Shown here piece by piece: positions 1 to 7,955 of a stretch of DNA of 64,000 nucleotides (positions within the stretch are counted from its first letter, which is position 1; each line of letters begins with the position of its first letter). A program made the position numbers and the translations under genes. Where the stretch lies: assembly GCF_017873675.1 (NCBI RefSeq), contig NZ_JAGGKK010000012.1:62001-126000 (forward strand), in the 5' to 3' direction. Under the pieces are notes generated by a model. The model was not told where the DNA came from. It worked only from the letters and a program-made list of their open reading frames with translations, and did not search any database. This stretch comes from Virgibacillus litoralis. Its GTDB lineage: Bacteria > Bacillota > Bacilli > Bacillales > Amphibacillaceae.

Positions 1-60
1 ATTTTTTTAGATTGATTAAGTTTTCTGCTTAGCTAAACGGGCAGTTTGTAAGAGATACAA

Positions 61-107
61 AGGATCATCCATATTAGTCAGGACTAATATGGATGATCCT
101 TTATTTT
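61..107 (+). terminator. Long perfect hairpin, probable intrinsic terminator
   Basis: A 40-nt, nearly perfect inverted repeat (arms from AGGATCATCC to GGATGATCCT) is followed by TTATTTT on the plus strand. It probably ends a transcript entering from the left edge; the gene it serves is outside the window. Confidence 0.65.
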
Positions 108-203
108 ATGAAAAATAATTTAGACGACGCATTTAAAAATGATATTTGAATACGCGAGATATCTCTAGCAATCACAAATTTGTTACTAAAGCCGGAGATC
201 CAG

Positions 204-473
204 ATGGAGTTGTCTCGATTAAATACTACTGAAGCTTGCGAACTGGTAAAACCCCATCTGGAAGAACAACAATGGCTTTTCGCCTTTATCCCTGAGCATC
301 TCGATACATCTTCCTACTATCTGTATAGTACTCTTTTTCCAAAGGGAGGATTTGTGAGAATGAACTTATTTATCGCATCTGCACCTTATGCAGATGAGCA
401 AATATTCCATTACGCTTCAATAATTCATCGTGACTTCCTTCTTCCTCAATACCATCCTTGGTTACAACCATAA
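204..473 (+). CDS. Doubtful small ORF, convergent with the ABC exporter gene
   Basis: An 89-codon frame starts at an ATG preceded by a GGAG at good spacing (194-197). Its first roughly 55 codons lie in the otherwise empty stretch before the exporter gene and read like an ordinary soluble protein. The last 35 codons are antisense to the end of that gene, a 104-bp convergent overlap that is unusual for a real gene. I recognise no domain. It may be a decayed gene reading into its neighbour, or chance. The rest of positions 108-369 holds nothing else I can identify. Confidence 0.22.
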   Translation: MELSRLNTTEACELVKPHLEEQQWLFAFIPEHLDTSSYYLYSTLFPKGGFVRMNLFIASAPYADEQIFHYASIIHRDFLLPQYHPWLQP

Positions 474-2094
474 TCCTATCAGCATTCTTAATTGTCGCTA
501 ATCGGTGGGCAATGATCAATGTAGTCCTGTCTTTCGTAAGTTCTGTTAGTGCTTTTTGAATAATCGTTTCAGTTTCTGTATCCAGGGCTGATGTCGCTTC
601 ATCTAAAATTAGAATCGGTGGGTTCTTTAAGAACATGCGTGCAATCGCAATACGCTGCTTCTGACCTCCTGATAATTTCAAGCCGCGTTCACCAACTTGC
701 GTCTCATAGCCATCCGGAAGTTCTTGTATGAATTCCTCCATATGTGCTTGTTTTGCAGCATATTCAATTTCCTCGTTTGTTGCATCAAGCTTTCCATAGG
801 CAATATTATCTCTTAATGTACCGGTAAATAAAAATACATCCTGCTGCACAACACCTATTTGATGTCGTAACGATTCTTTCGTCATATCCCTAAGATCCAG
901 TCCATCAATCTTAATGCTCCCATCATCAACATCATAAAACCTTGGAATAAGTGAACAAATCGTTGTTTTACCAGCTCCTGATGGTCCGACAAACGCAACT
1001 GTTTCACCTGATTGAATGTTTAGACTGAGAGACTTGAGAACAGGTGCTTGTGTTTTTTCATAACCAAACGTAACGTCCTCAAATGCGATATTTCCTTTTA
1101 ATGCATCGACTGGCTTTGCACTGTCATGGTCAACGACATCTGGTTCTATGTCCAATAAATCTGTAAAACGTTTAAACCCTGCCATTCCTTTCGGGTATAA
1201 CTCGAGCAAGGCGCTAATCTTCTCTATCGGTTTGAATAACACATTAACAAGAAGTACAAAACCAACTAGTTCTCCCGTTGTAATTTCATTGTTAAAGCTA
1301 AGCCATGCACCAACTACTAACACGATTATAACGATCAGGCGCATCATCATGTATATGTTCGAATGGACAAATGCCATTACTTTGTAAGCTCCAACTTTTG
1401 CTTTACGAAAACTGTAGTTGTCCTTTGTAAAACGTTCCATCTCAAATTTTTCATTGGTAAATGATTGTACAACCCTGACACCTGAAACAGCATCTTCAAC
1501 CCGTGCGTTCACTTCTGCAATATCATGGTACATTGCACGCCAGGCCTTATTCATTTTAATGTTACTATAAGCAATCAGGAAGATTAAAAAAGGTACGGCA
1601 ATTAAAATAATCCATGCCAGCTGTGCATTCTGATAAAACATATACCAAAATGCGCCGACGAACGTCATAATCGCAATGAAAAAGTCCTCTGGTCCATGGT
1701 GTGCCAGCTCTCCAATATCAAATAAATCGTTGGTGATTCGACTCATTATATGTCCTGTTTTTGTGTTATCAAAAAAACGAAATGACTGACGTTGAACATG
1801 GTGGAACAAGTCCTGACGCATATCCGTTTCAATATTGACACCAAGTTTATGACCAAGGTATGTTACAACATATTGCAAAAATGTACTGAGTAAATAAATG
1901 AGTAATAATCCAATACTGACCATGATAATTAAATTCCAGTTATCTTTTGGTAATAGTCTATCAATAAATTCCTGAACAGCTATCGGAAAAGCGAGCTCCA
2001 ATAACGCTACGAACACTGCAGCTGTGAAATCAATAATAAATAAACGCCGATGCGGCTTGTAGTAAGCAAAAAAACGTCTAATCAAAAGTTGCAC
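370..2094 (-). CDS. ABC exporter, fused permease and ATPase (MsbA/MDR type)
   Basis: A 574-residue half-transporter that should act as a dimer in the cytoplasmic membrane and use ATP to export a lipid, drug or peptide. Residues 1-310 form the six-helix exporter domain. Residues 335-574 are the ATPase, with the Walker A motif GPSGAGKTT (370-378), a Q-loop at VVQQD, the signature LSGGQ (474-478), Walker B LILDEA (495-500) and the switch His in IIAHRLA. The set is complete, so it should be catalytically competent. It stands alone with no paired subunit gene, which favours a homodimer. The substrate cannot be told from sequence. The start follows AAGGAAG-like bases just upstream. Confidence 0.9.
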   Translation of the reverse strand: MQLLIRRFFAYYKPHRRLFIIDFTAAVFVALLELAFPIAVQEFIDRLLPKDNWNLIIMVSIGLLLIYLLSTFLQYVVTYLGHKLGVNIETDMRQDLFHHVQRQSFRFFDNTKTGHIMSRITNDLFDIGELAHHGPEDFFIAIMTFVGAFWYMFYQNAQLAWIILIAVPFLIFLIAYSNIKMNKAWRAMYHDIAEVNARVEDAVSGVRVVQSFTNEKFEMERFTKDNYSFRKAKVGAYKVMAFVHSNIYMMMRLIVIIVLVVGAWLSFNNEITTGELVGFVLLVNVLFKPIEKISALLELYPKGMAGFKRFTDLLDIEPDVVDHDSAKPVDALKGNIAFEDVTFGYEKTQAPVLKSLSLNIQSGETVAFVGPSGAGKTTICSLIPRFYDVDDGSIKIDGLDLRDMTKESLRHQIGVVQQDVFLFTGTLRDNIAYGKLDATNEEIEYAAKQAHMEEFIQELPDGYETQVGERGLKLSGGQKQRIAIARMFLKNPPILILDEATSALDTETETIIQKALTELTKDRTTLIIAHRLATIKNADRIMVVTKDGIEEEGSHDELLKRNGIFAHLHKVQMR

Positions 2095-2237
2095 TTCCTT
2101 TTTAATTTATCTATAGGAATTATAAGTGTTATTAAGGGGCTTAGCAATAATCAGGACTTGCCATCGAAAAAGGTTGTCAAGGTTGTCTATGTTCTTGCAT
2201 ATGTATAACATATAAACTTTTTGGAGGTGGACTACTA

Positions 2238-2618
2238 ATGAAAAAATTGCCTGTAATAAATTGGATTTGTTATGCTGTAGGCTACGTATTTATCACAACC
2301 GGAATCCTTAAGTTACTCGTTGATGACTTTAAAATAGTTTTCAGCAATATAGGATTACCATATCCAGAATCAATTCTTTTTCTTGTTGCGATCACAGAAA
2401 TAGTGTGCGGCGCACTGATTGTTAGTCGACTGTATCTAAAACGCGCTACCGCAGCTCTTATATTTATTATTTTAGCAGCTATTTTTCTGACAAAACTGCC
2501 TATCTTAACTACAAACCAAGGCTTTCTTTCCTTTGCATTTGAAGCAAGGCTTGATATTGTCATGCTTATCTTGCTCGTACTACTTTGGCAGAACGCGCCA
2601 GGCAAAACACTTACCTAG
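2238..2618 (+). CDS. DoxX-like small membrane protein
   Basis: A 126-residue protein with four hydrophobic segments (about 8-28, 42-64, 70-90 and 100-118) and the short polar loops typical of DoxX/DoxD-like proteins, including the early GILKL motif. Family members are often linked to oxidative stress or quinone chemistry, but the role here is unknown. A strong GGAGGTGG precedes the ATG by about 9 bases. It is monocistronic and head-on to replication. Its stop is only a few bases from the end of the convergent permease remnant. Confidence 0.75.
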   Translation: MKKLPVINWICYAVGYVFITTGILKLLVDDFKIVFSNIGLPYPESILFLVAITEIVCGALIVSRLYLKRATAALIFIILAAIFLTKLPILTTNQGFLSFAFEARLDIVMLILLVLLWQNAPGKTLT

Positions 2619-2622
2619 TACT

Positions 2623-2948
2623 TTACGATTCAGCCTTTAAAAATTCATGGTGGCAAACACAACAAAAATAGCACCAATATCCCCTTACAACAACGACTTC
2701 TTCTGTAGACGTAATAATATGATCAAATATTTTTAAATCCAGTCCCATTGCCTGCCGCAGTGGGGCACTCATTGTTTCCCGCTGCAGGATTATTTCTTTA
2801 AACATGTCAACAGAGTATGTCAGTGGATTTATTTTCACAATGATACCTATTCATAATGGCAATCCGTTTAACGGGAACATTGCACCTGATAAAAATAGCA
2901 TAGGAAATAATACTACATAGATATTCTTGGGTAAAACAAATAGTTATC
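2623..2948 (-). pseudogene. C-terminal remnant of an ABC-2 type permease
   Basis: Read on the minus strand, the frame gives FLSGAMFPLNGLP, an in-frame TGA where the family has Trp, then IGIIVKINPLTYSVD. This is the characteristic last third of DrrB/ABC-2 permeases. Near the 3' end the reading shifts: after VVVV the other frame continues as DIGAIFVVFATMNF, the normal hydrophobic end of such permeases. A TAA sits at the upstream limit, and no ATPase gene or N-terminal half remains. At least two inactivating lesions plus truncation make this a clear pseudogene. A 71-codon ORF starting at 2838 would be called here by a gene finder but is only part of this remnant. Confidence 0.85.
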
Positions 2949-3057
2949 CACAATTTTATCCACATATGCACAAATGTTCGTATTTATTTAGTTATAGAAT
3001 AAATGTTCTGCACAATATATTGATGTTATAAACAATCTATCCACAGTTTGTGGATAA
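2944..3057. promoter_or_regulatory. DnaA-box cluster outside oriC
   Basis: Perfect DnaA boxes TTATCCACA lie at 2944-2952 and 2956-2964, a one-mismatch CTATCCACA at 3037-3045 and a perfect inverted TGTGGATAA at 3049-3057. Four boxes in 114 bp, about 40 kb from dnaA, form a DnaA-binding cluster like those that tune initiation in Bacillus. It sits in the intergenic space just past htrA. Confidence 0.75.
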
Positions 3058-3083
3058 AAAAAGACCAACTTTGGAAGTTAGTC
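3054..3083 (-). terminator. Terminator of htrA
   Basis: On the minus strand GACTAACT and AGTTGGTC form an 8-bp stem followed by a run of seven T. The T-run overlaps the innermost DnaA box. Confidence 0.75.
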
Positions 3084-3110
3084 TTTACAATCGGTTTTAT
3101 TATTTTATAC

Positions 3111-4340
3111 TTAGCGTTGTTCACCTAGTTTAATTGTTGTCTCTTTTTGTTTTCCATCACGGTAAAAAGTAACCTTTAATGAATCACCGACTTCTTTTTC
3201 CCGATATAAAACCTTTCTCAAATCAATGATATTCATTACTTCCTTGCCACCAACAGCTACAATTACATCAAGCCGTTTTATTCCTGCATTATCTGCAGGA
3301 GATAATGACTCAACACTCCATACATAAACGCCGCCATTTATGTCCTTAGGGAGATTTAAGGTTTCATCCCATTCTGTTTGCGGTACTTCCTCAAGTGAAT
3401 AAATTTCAACACCTAAGTATGGCCTTGTGACTTTACCAGACTTTTCAAGCTCATCTACTATAGGTCTGGCAGAATCAATCGGAATTGCAAACCCAATTCC
3501 CTCTACTGCTTCCTGGTTGACTTTCATCGAATTAATTCCAATCAAATTTCCCTCGATATTAATTAAGGCACCACCGCTGTTACCCGGATTAATTGCAGCA
3601 TCTGTTTGTATTACTTCGGCTTGCCAGTCAGCACGTCCATCTTGGTTAAAATCTTGTGGTATTGTACGCTGTTTCCCACTTATGACTCCTTGTGTTACAG
3701 AACCTGAAAACATCATCCCTAATGGATTACCAATTGCGATTGCCGGTTCGCCAACCTTAACGTTTTCAGATGTCCCCATTTCAATTGTTTTTTCGACTTG
3801 CTTACCATCCATCCGCAGTACAGCTAAATCGGAAAACAAATCACTACCAAGTATTTCTGCTTCTATATGATTGTCATTCGATAAAACCACTTCAACTGTA
3901 TCTGCCCCATCGATCACATGATGATTTGTAATAACGTAGGCATAATCATTCGTTTTTTTATAAATGACTCCTGACCCTGTTCCCTGGTTCTGCCCGCCTT
4001 GACCATTTTTTCCCTCTTGCTTTTCCCAGAAATTACCCTGATGTTGTATATTTACAACACCTACTACTGCAGGTGACACATTTTCCACAACATCTGTTAT
4101 CTGAGTTGAAACATCAACAGAAACGTAGCCGCTTGATTCGGGGCTGTTACCTGTATTGTCATTTGCAGTTTCAACAGGAGCAGTCCACGCTTTTGGTAAT
4201 ACATCTGATTTCAATAAGCTGGGTAAAGCAACCAAAATAATAACCATACCAATAATAATTCCTGCTAGGGCAGGAACTAGCCATCGGCTTCGTTTTTTAT
4301 CTTGGTCTGGAGGCTGATAGTCATCATCAAAATAACCCAT
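3111..4340 (-). CDS. htrA: HtrA-type membrane-anchored serine protease (YyxA/HtrC)
   Basis: A 409-residue quality-control protease that degrades or refolds damaged proteins on the outer face of the membrane. A charged N-terminus and one membrane segment (about 21-43) anchor it. The trypsin-like domain carries the triad His141 (TNHHVI), Asp171 (SDLAVLR) and Ser255 (GNSGGAL). Residues 305-405 form one PDZ domain. A Gly/Gln/Asn-rich linker (103-121) precedes the protease domain. In Bacillaceae this paralogue closes the walRKHIJ operon. Here about 600 bp with two palindromic repeats separate it from walJ, so it probably has its own promoter. The usual downstream gene rlmH is missing. Confidence 0.93.
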   Translation of the reverse strand: MGYFDDDYQPPDQDKKRSRWLVPALAGIIIGMVIILVALPSLLKSDVLPKAWTAPVETANDNTGNSPESSGYVSVDVSTQITDVVENVSPAVVGVVNIQHQGNFWEKQEGKNGQGGQNQGTGSGVIYKKTNDYAYVITNHHVIDGADTVEVVLSNDNHIEAEILGSDLFSDLAVLRMDGKQVEKTIEMGTSENVKVGEPAIAIGNPLGMMFSGSVTQGVISGKQRTIPQDFNQDGRADWQAEVIQTDAAINPGNSGGALINIEGNLIGINSMKVNQEAVEGIGFAIPIDSARPIVDELEKSGKVTRPYLGVEIYSLEEVPQTEWDETLNLPKDINGGVYVWSVESLSPADNAGIKRLDVIVAVGGKEVMNIIDLRKVLYREKEVGDSLKVTFYRDGKQKETTIKLGEQR

Positions 4341-4449
4341 TGAACCATCCCCTTTTTCATAAAGGCTCTGTTCGTAAATTTTAATCTTTTAAGTTTCGCA
4401 GTTGATATATACTGCGAAGTACTTTTTGAAAAGTTTGAGTGCTATGATG

Positions 4450-4570
4450 CCGCTCCAGAAATACACTTCGCGCACCTAGGGCGGCTGATGAGCCTCCTTG
4501 CTCCTACGTCACTGCGTAGTCTCATCTAGGCCTCAGCTCCCACAGAAGTCTACGTGTATTTCCTCCGCTG
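4450..4570 (-). repeat. Interspersed palindromic repeat, element A
   Basis: An imperfect 120-bp inverted repeat with ends GAAATACAC and GTGTATTTCC and an inner hairpin CTACG/GCGTAG. Close copies lie at 14311-14430, 39430-39550 and 59489-59610. The 50 bp before it (TGCGAAGTACTTTTT...) are shared with the copies at 14.3 and 39.4 kb, so the repeated block is longer than the palindrome. The whole stretch 4341-4938 has no gene; it holds this copy and the inverted partner at 4673-4800. Confidence 0.85.
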
Positions 4571-4672
4571 GATTGTACTCACTTTATCCTAACAATTAGT
4601 AAATATTTTAAAGACGTGCAGTTTTTTTTATTCGAGCTATGGAAAATTACTTACCTTCACAGTGACATCTCA

Positions 4673-4800
4673 ACCAGTGGAGGCAGAATACGTAGACTCC
4701 TATGGGAACAGCACGTTCCGAAGACCCCGGAAGAAGCGTTCTGAGCGTCACGAGGAGGCTGAGGTCGTGCCCATGGAAAGCGAAGTATTCTGCCGAAACG
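4673..4800 (+). repeat. Element A, opposite orientation
   Basis: The ends GGCAGAATACG and CGAAGTATTCTGCC form terminal inverted repeats. The interior shares AGACTCCTATGGGA and GGAGGCTGAGG...GGAAAGCGAAG with the reverse complement of the copy at 4450. The two therefore make an inverted pair about 100 bp apart. Short ORFs through it are artefacts of the repeat. Confidence 0.8.
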
Positions 4801-4938
4801 AGTTGAAGCACTCTACCCTCTTTAGAACTAGAAAAAAGGCTAAAAAATTTTTCCACAGTACTTCGCATTTTATACTTACTTCTAACAAAGATCTTTATCA
4901 GTAGCTATTTCTATAGTATTACCAAAATTGGTGATTTA

Positions 4939-5724
4939 TTAACCAACTTCATATAAAGTAGTTGGTGTTTTTGGATCTGTATCATATAAGTCCAGCTTTA
5001 TGCCACGTTCATGCAGCATGCTGTCAACTGACATGCGAGCCAAATCTTTCATATTGTTATCTTGGCTCAGATGGGCCAAATAAATACGCTTAGTTCGGTT
5101 ACTAATTATATCGGCTAAAGCAAGTCCACAATCTTCATTGGAAACATGGCCGTTATCACCTAATATACGCCGCTTCACATTCCATGGATAACGACCCATC
5201 CGAAGCATACCCACATCATGATTAGCCTCAAATATATAGGCATCCGCATCTTCAACTGTTTTCTTAATTCGTTCAGACACATAACCTAAATCTGTTACTA
5301 GTGCTACCTTTTTACCGTTTTGACGAAATGTAAAAAACATTGGTTCTGCAGCATCATGAGAAACTCCGAATGATTCCACGTCAATATCACCAAATGTTTT
5401 TATTTCTTCCATATTAAAATGAAATTTCTGATCTAATGAAATGGTACCAATGGAGTTCTCCATCGCCTTCCAGGTTTTATCATTTGCATAAATTGGCAAG
5501 TTGTATTTTCGGGCGATAATTCCAAGTCCTTTTATGTGGTCGCTATGCTCATGTGTTACAAGGATTCCCGTAAGGCTCGAGGGATTAACTTGAACTTCTC
5601 CAAGTAATCGATCCATTTGCTTTCCACTTAATCCCGCATCGACTAGCAACTTTTCTTGATCAGATTCAATATAAAAGGCATTTCCCGTACTTCCTGAAGC
5701 GAGCACACTAAAACGTAACGTCAT
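4939..5724 (-). CDS. walJ: WalJ (YycJ), metallo-beta-lactamase-fold nuclease
   Basis: A 261-residue cytoplasmic metallo-beta-lactamase-fold protein. The metal-binding motif THEHSDH gives His58, His60, Asp62 and His63, with further ligands in the VTDLGYVS and AHLSQDN regions. Members act as 5'-3' exonucleases or phosphodiesterases and have been tied to coordinating cell-wall metabolism with replication and to DNA repair. It is the last gene of the walR-walK-walH-walI-walJ operon, seven bases after walI. Length and position match the family. Confidence 0.93.
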   Translation of the reverse strand: MTLRFSVLASGSTGNAFYIESDQEKLLVDAGLSGKQMDRLLGEVQVNPSSLTGILVTHEHSDHIKGLGIIARKYNLPIYANDKTWKAMENSIGTISLDQKFHFNMEEIKTFGDIDVESFGVSHDAAEPMFFTFRQNGKKVALVTDLGYVSERIKKTVEDADAYIFEANHDVGMLRMGRYPWNVKRRILGDNGHVSNEDCGLALADIISNRTKRIYLAHLSQDNNMKDLARMSVDSMLHERGIKLDLYDTDPKTPTTLYEVG

Positions 5725-5730
5725 TCTGTA

Positions 5731-6651
5731 TCACTCCGATTTATCTATTAGCTTTGTATTTAAATGATTTAATACAAATTCTTTTACTTCATTACCATCT
5801 TTAAGTTCTTGAAGTGTTTCTGTTGTATCTGTTATATATTGGGTTAAAAATGTCATTTCATCACTGGAAAATACCAGGTTTTCGATAGCATTCACATAAA
5901 AGTTCTCATTGTCGTTAACCGTTATCGTCCATGTCGGTGCAAATAGCTGCTCACCACTGGATAGGGGTATTCGTGTATGAAAACCCATGTTAACATCGGT
6001 TATTTCATCACCAGCCAAGAGCCTGTTGCCATCAAATAATACTTGTATTGCACTCATGGGTTTAATGAGTGACTCTGTATCTGTTGGCGATTCAGCCTCC
6101 CCTAATACTGTCTGTGTGTAGAAAAGCATTTCATTATCGTTATTTAGATAAACAACAACTATTCCGTTTTGATTATAGTAAATTGGAAGACCATTTTTTT
6201 CCTGGAAGAAAACAAGTATATTCATCTCTTCGTTCCATGTACCATATGTGTAATTATCAGGCAACAAAATTTTACTTTTTACAATTTCACTTATCAGCGT
6301 ATTATCTGCATTTTCAGGTATCGTAACGGGCTCCTCAAACAGAGACACGATAAAGTTTCCATTAATAACTTCTGATTGCTGACCATCAAGTCCATTCAAC
6401 GATTCCACTTCTTCGTCTGTAAACGATTTTTGATTAACCGATATATAAGATTTGTCTAACTCTTCCTCAGGTAAATTAGCACTTATGGTTATATTTTCAT
6501 TTTCAAGCTGCTCCTTAAACGTAGATGATTCTTCGTTTTCAGCTAATCCATAATCCAGTTCTTCTAGTTTATCAAAGAACATAAACAGCAAATAAGCATT
6601 TAAAATGAGAAAGCAGAGGATAAATAACGTCTTGATTTGTCTCCATTGCAT
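5731..6651 (-). CDS. walI: WalI (YycI), membrane regulator of WalK
   Basis: A single N-terminal membrane helix (about 8-28) is followed by an extracellular domain of about 275 residues of the YycI type. With WalH it forms a complex that holds the sensor kinase WalK in check through contacts in the membrane and outside. The frame is open from a TTG six bases further up, but GGAGG followed by nine bases selects the ATG at 6651 (MQWRQIK). The gene overlaps or abuts the walH stop, indicating translational coupling. Confidence 0.9.
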   Translation of the reverse strand: MQWRQIKTLFILCFLILNAYLLFMFFDKLEELDYGLAENEESSTFKEQLENENITISANLPEEELDKSYISVNQKSFTDEEVESLNGLDGQQSEVINGNFIVSLFEEPVTIPENADNTLISEIVKSKILLPDNYTYGTWNEEMNILVFFQEKNGLPIYYNQNGIVVVYLNNDNEMLFYTQTVLGEAESPTDTESLIKPMSAIQVLFDGNRLLAGDEITDVNMGFHTRIPLSSGEQLFAPTWTITVNDNENFYVNAIENLVFSSDEMTFLTQYITDTTETLQELKDGNEVKEFVLNHLNTKLIDKSE

Positions 6652-6653
6652 CC

Positions 6654-7955
6654 TCAACTCCCTCCTTTTTGTTGTGTGATATCTTCAAAATTCAATTGCT
6701 GCCAGTTGCCATTATAATGTATAAACCATGCTGGTTCTAACGTTACCGCATCATCGCTGCCTCGATATGACAAATGATAACCAACTTTTATATCATTGAC
6801 ATTTTCCATTTTATATCTTGAACTATTCTCTAAATAAATTACCACATCACTGCCTGATCGCAGCTCAATTGAATCGTCACCGCCAAGCAAATTATTCAGT
6901 GTAAATAATGGGCGACTGTATTGGTTTAGCTCCGACCCGCGGAATTGCTGCTGAATTATAGACGAATTTGTATTGCTAAATACTGGAAGTCCTTCATAAT
7001 ACATTTGATAGCTTATTGTATTCGATGTCATATTAATGCCCATCAAATTAAATTCATCTGTCCATCCATTGTTCTCATTAATATTTGTGATACTCCGTTC
7101 AATAAGTTCATTTGAATTCATTTGCTCGTACGGTGACTTGATTGGATTTTGAAATACCATCGTTCTTCTGTTTTGGTAAACACGCATAATTCCTCGTGCA
7201 CTATCAGTATAGTAAACCTCATTTTCACTAACCTGAGTGCCTCTCACAATATCAGTGTTATTAAATAATGCATCTATCATCAAATTAGAATTAATCTCTC
7301 TAACGGCTATCGATCTTCTTGGTTCAACAACCTTATGTTTTGGAATATAGATTGGTGATCCAGCTAAATCAACTTGCAAATACTCTGTTAAACCCTCAAA
7401 TGTTGTAAGATAGCTCCATAATCTCTCAAATTTATCAGGATTATTTACAACTGCTGTTGCCTGCTTTTCACCATTTGATGATTTGAACATAATGTTCAGT
7501 GAAGAGGAATTTCTATTAAATGTAATAAACAATCGTTTAAAGTTCCAATCGGGTAAATAAACATCCGAGTTAAATGTAAATAAGTCACCTGCTAATTCCA
7601 TTGGTAAAGCTTCTGGAAAAATAATTTCCAGCTGATTTTCTTCTGATGGTCTTTCGCCTGTGCTTTTAGTTTGAAATTCATAAAGAACCCACGACTGCAT
7701 ATCCTCGTAAAATGATTTTCGGTCTACTTGGTCCGTAAAGCTGTAATAGTTATCATTATTCTGGAAAATAACAGACTTCGGCTCAATTATAGTTTTCTTG
7801 GTTTCCTTTTTACCTCCAAGATTTACACTATCAACAAACTCATCTGTTTTTACAATCGGGTATTCAGGCTGACTACTCCATAAAGCAAACGTAAGTAAAA
7901 GACTTACTCCTACTAATACCACCAATATATATGACTTTATTGTTTCAAGCTTCAT
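6654..7955 (-). CDS. walH: WalH (YycH), membrane regulator of WalK
   Basis: A 433-residue protein with one N-terminal membrane segment (about 7-27) and a large extracytoplasmic domain of the YycH family. It works with WalI to restrain WalK, linking the state of the wall to expression of autolysins. It overlaps the walK stop by four bases (ATGA arrangement) and the walI start follows at once, so walK-walH-walI should be translated as a unit. Confidence 0.9.
   Translation of the reverse strand: MKLETIKSYILVVLVGVSLLLTFALWSSQPEYPIVKTDEFVDSVNLGGKKETKKTIIEPKSVIFQNNDNYYSFTDQVDRKSFYEDMQSWVLYEFQTKSTGERPSEENQLEIIFPEALPMELAGDLFTFNSDVYLPDWNFKRLFITFNRNSSSLNIMFKSSNGEKQATAVVNNPDKFERLWSYLTTFEGLTEYLQVDLAGSPIYIPKHKVVEPRRSIAVREINSNLMIDALFNNTDIVRGTQVSENEVYYTDSARGIMRVYQNRRTMVFQNPIKSPYEQMNSNELIERSITNINENNGWTDEFNLMGINMTSNTISYQMYYEGLPVFSNTNSSIIQQQFRGSELNQYSRPLFTLNNLLGGDDSIELRSGSDVVIYLENSSRYKMENVNDIKVGYHLSYRGSDDAVTLEPAWFIHYNGNWQQLNFEDITQQKGGS

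Noticed and set aside
2623-2838. 71-codon ORF as an intact small protein
   Set aside because: It is the tail of a decayed ABC-2 permease; upstream codons continue the homology through a stop, and the last third is frame-shifted.
3427-3870. 147-codon ORF opposite htrA
   Set aside because: Antisense shadow of the protease domain.
4662-4904. ORF across element A (80 codons, plus strand), with a similar one at 14501-14710
   Set aside because: Both arise from the same repeat; no ribosome site and the frame exists only where the repeat does.
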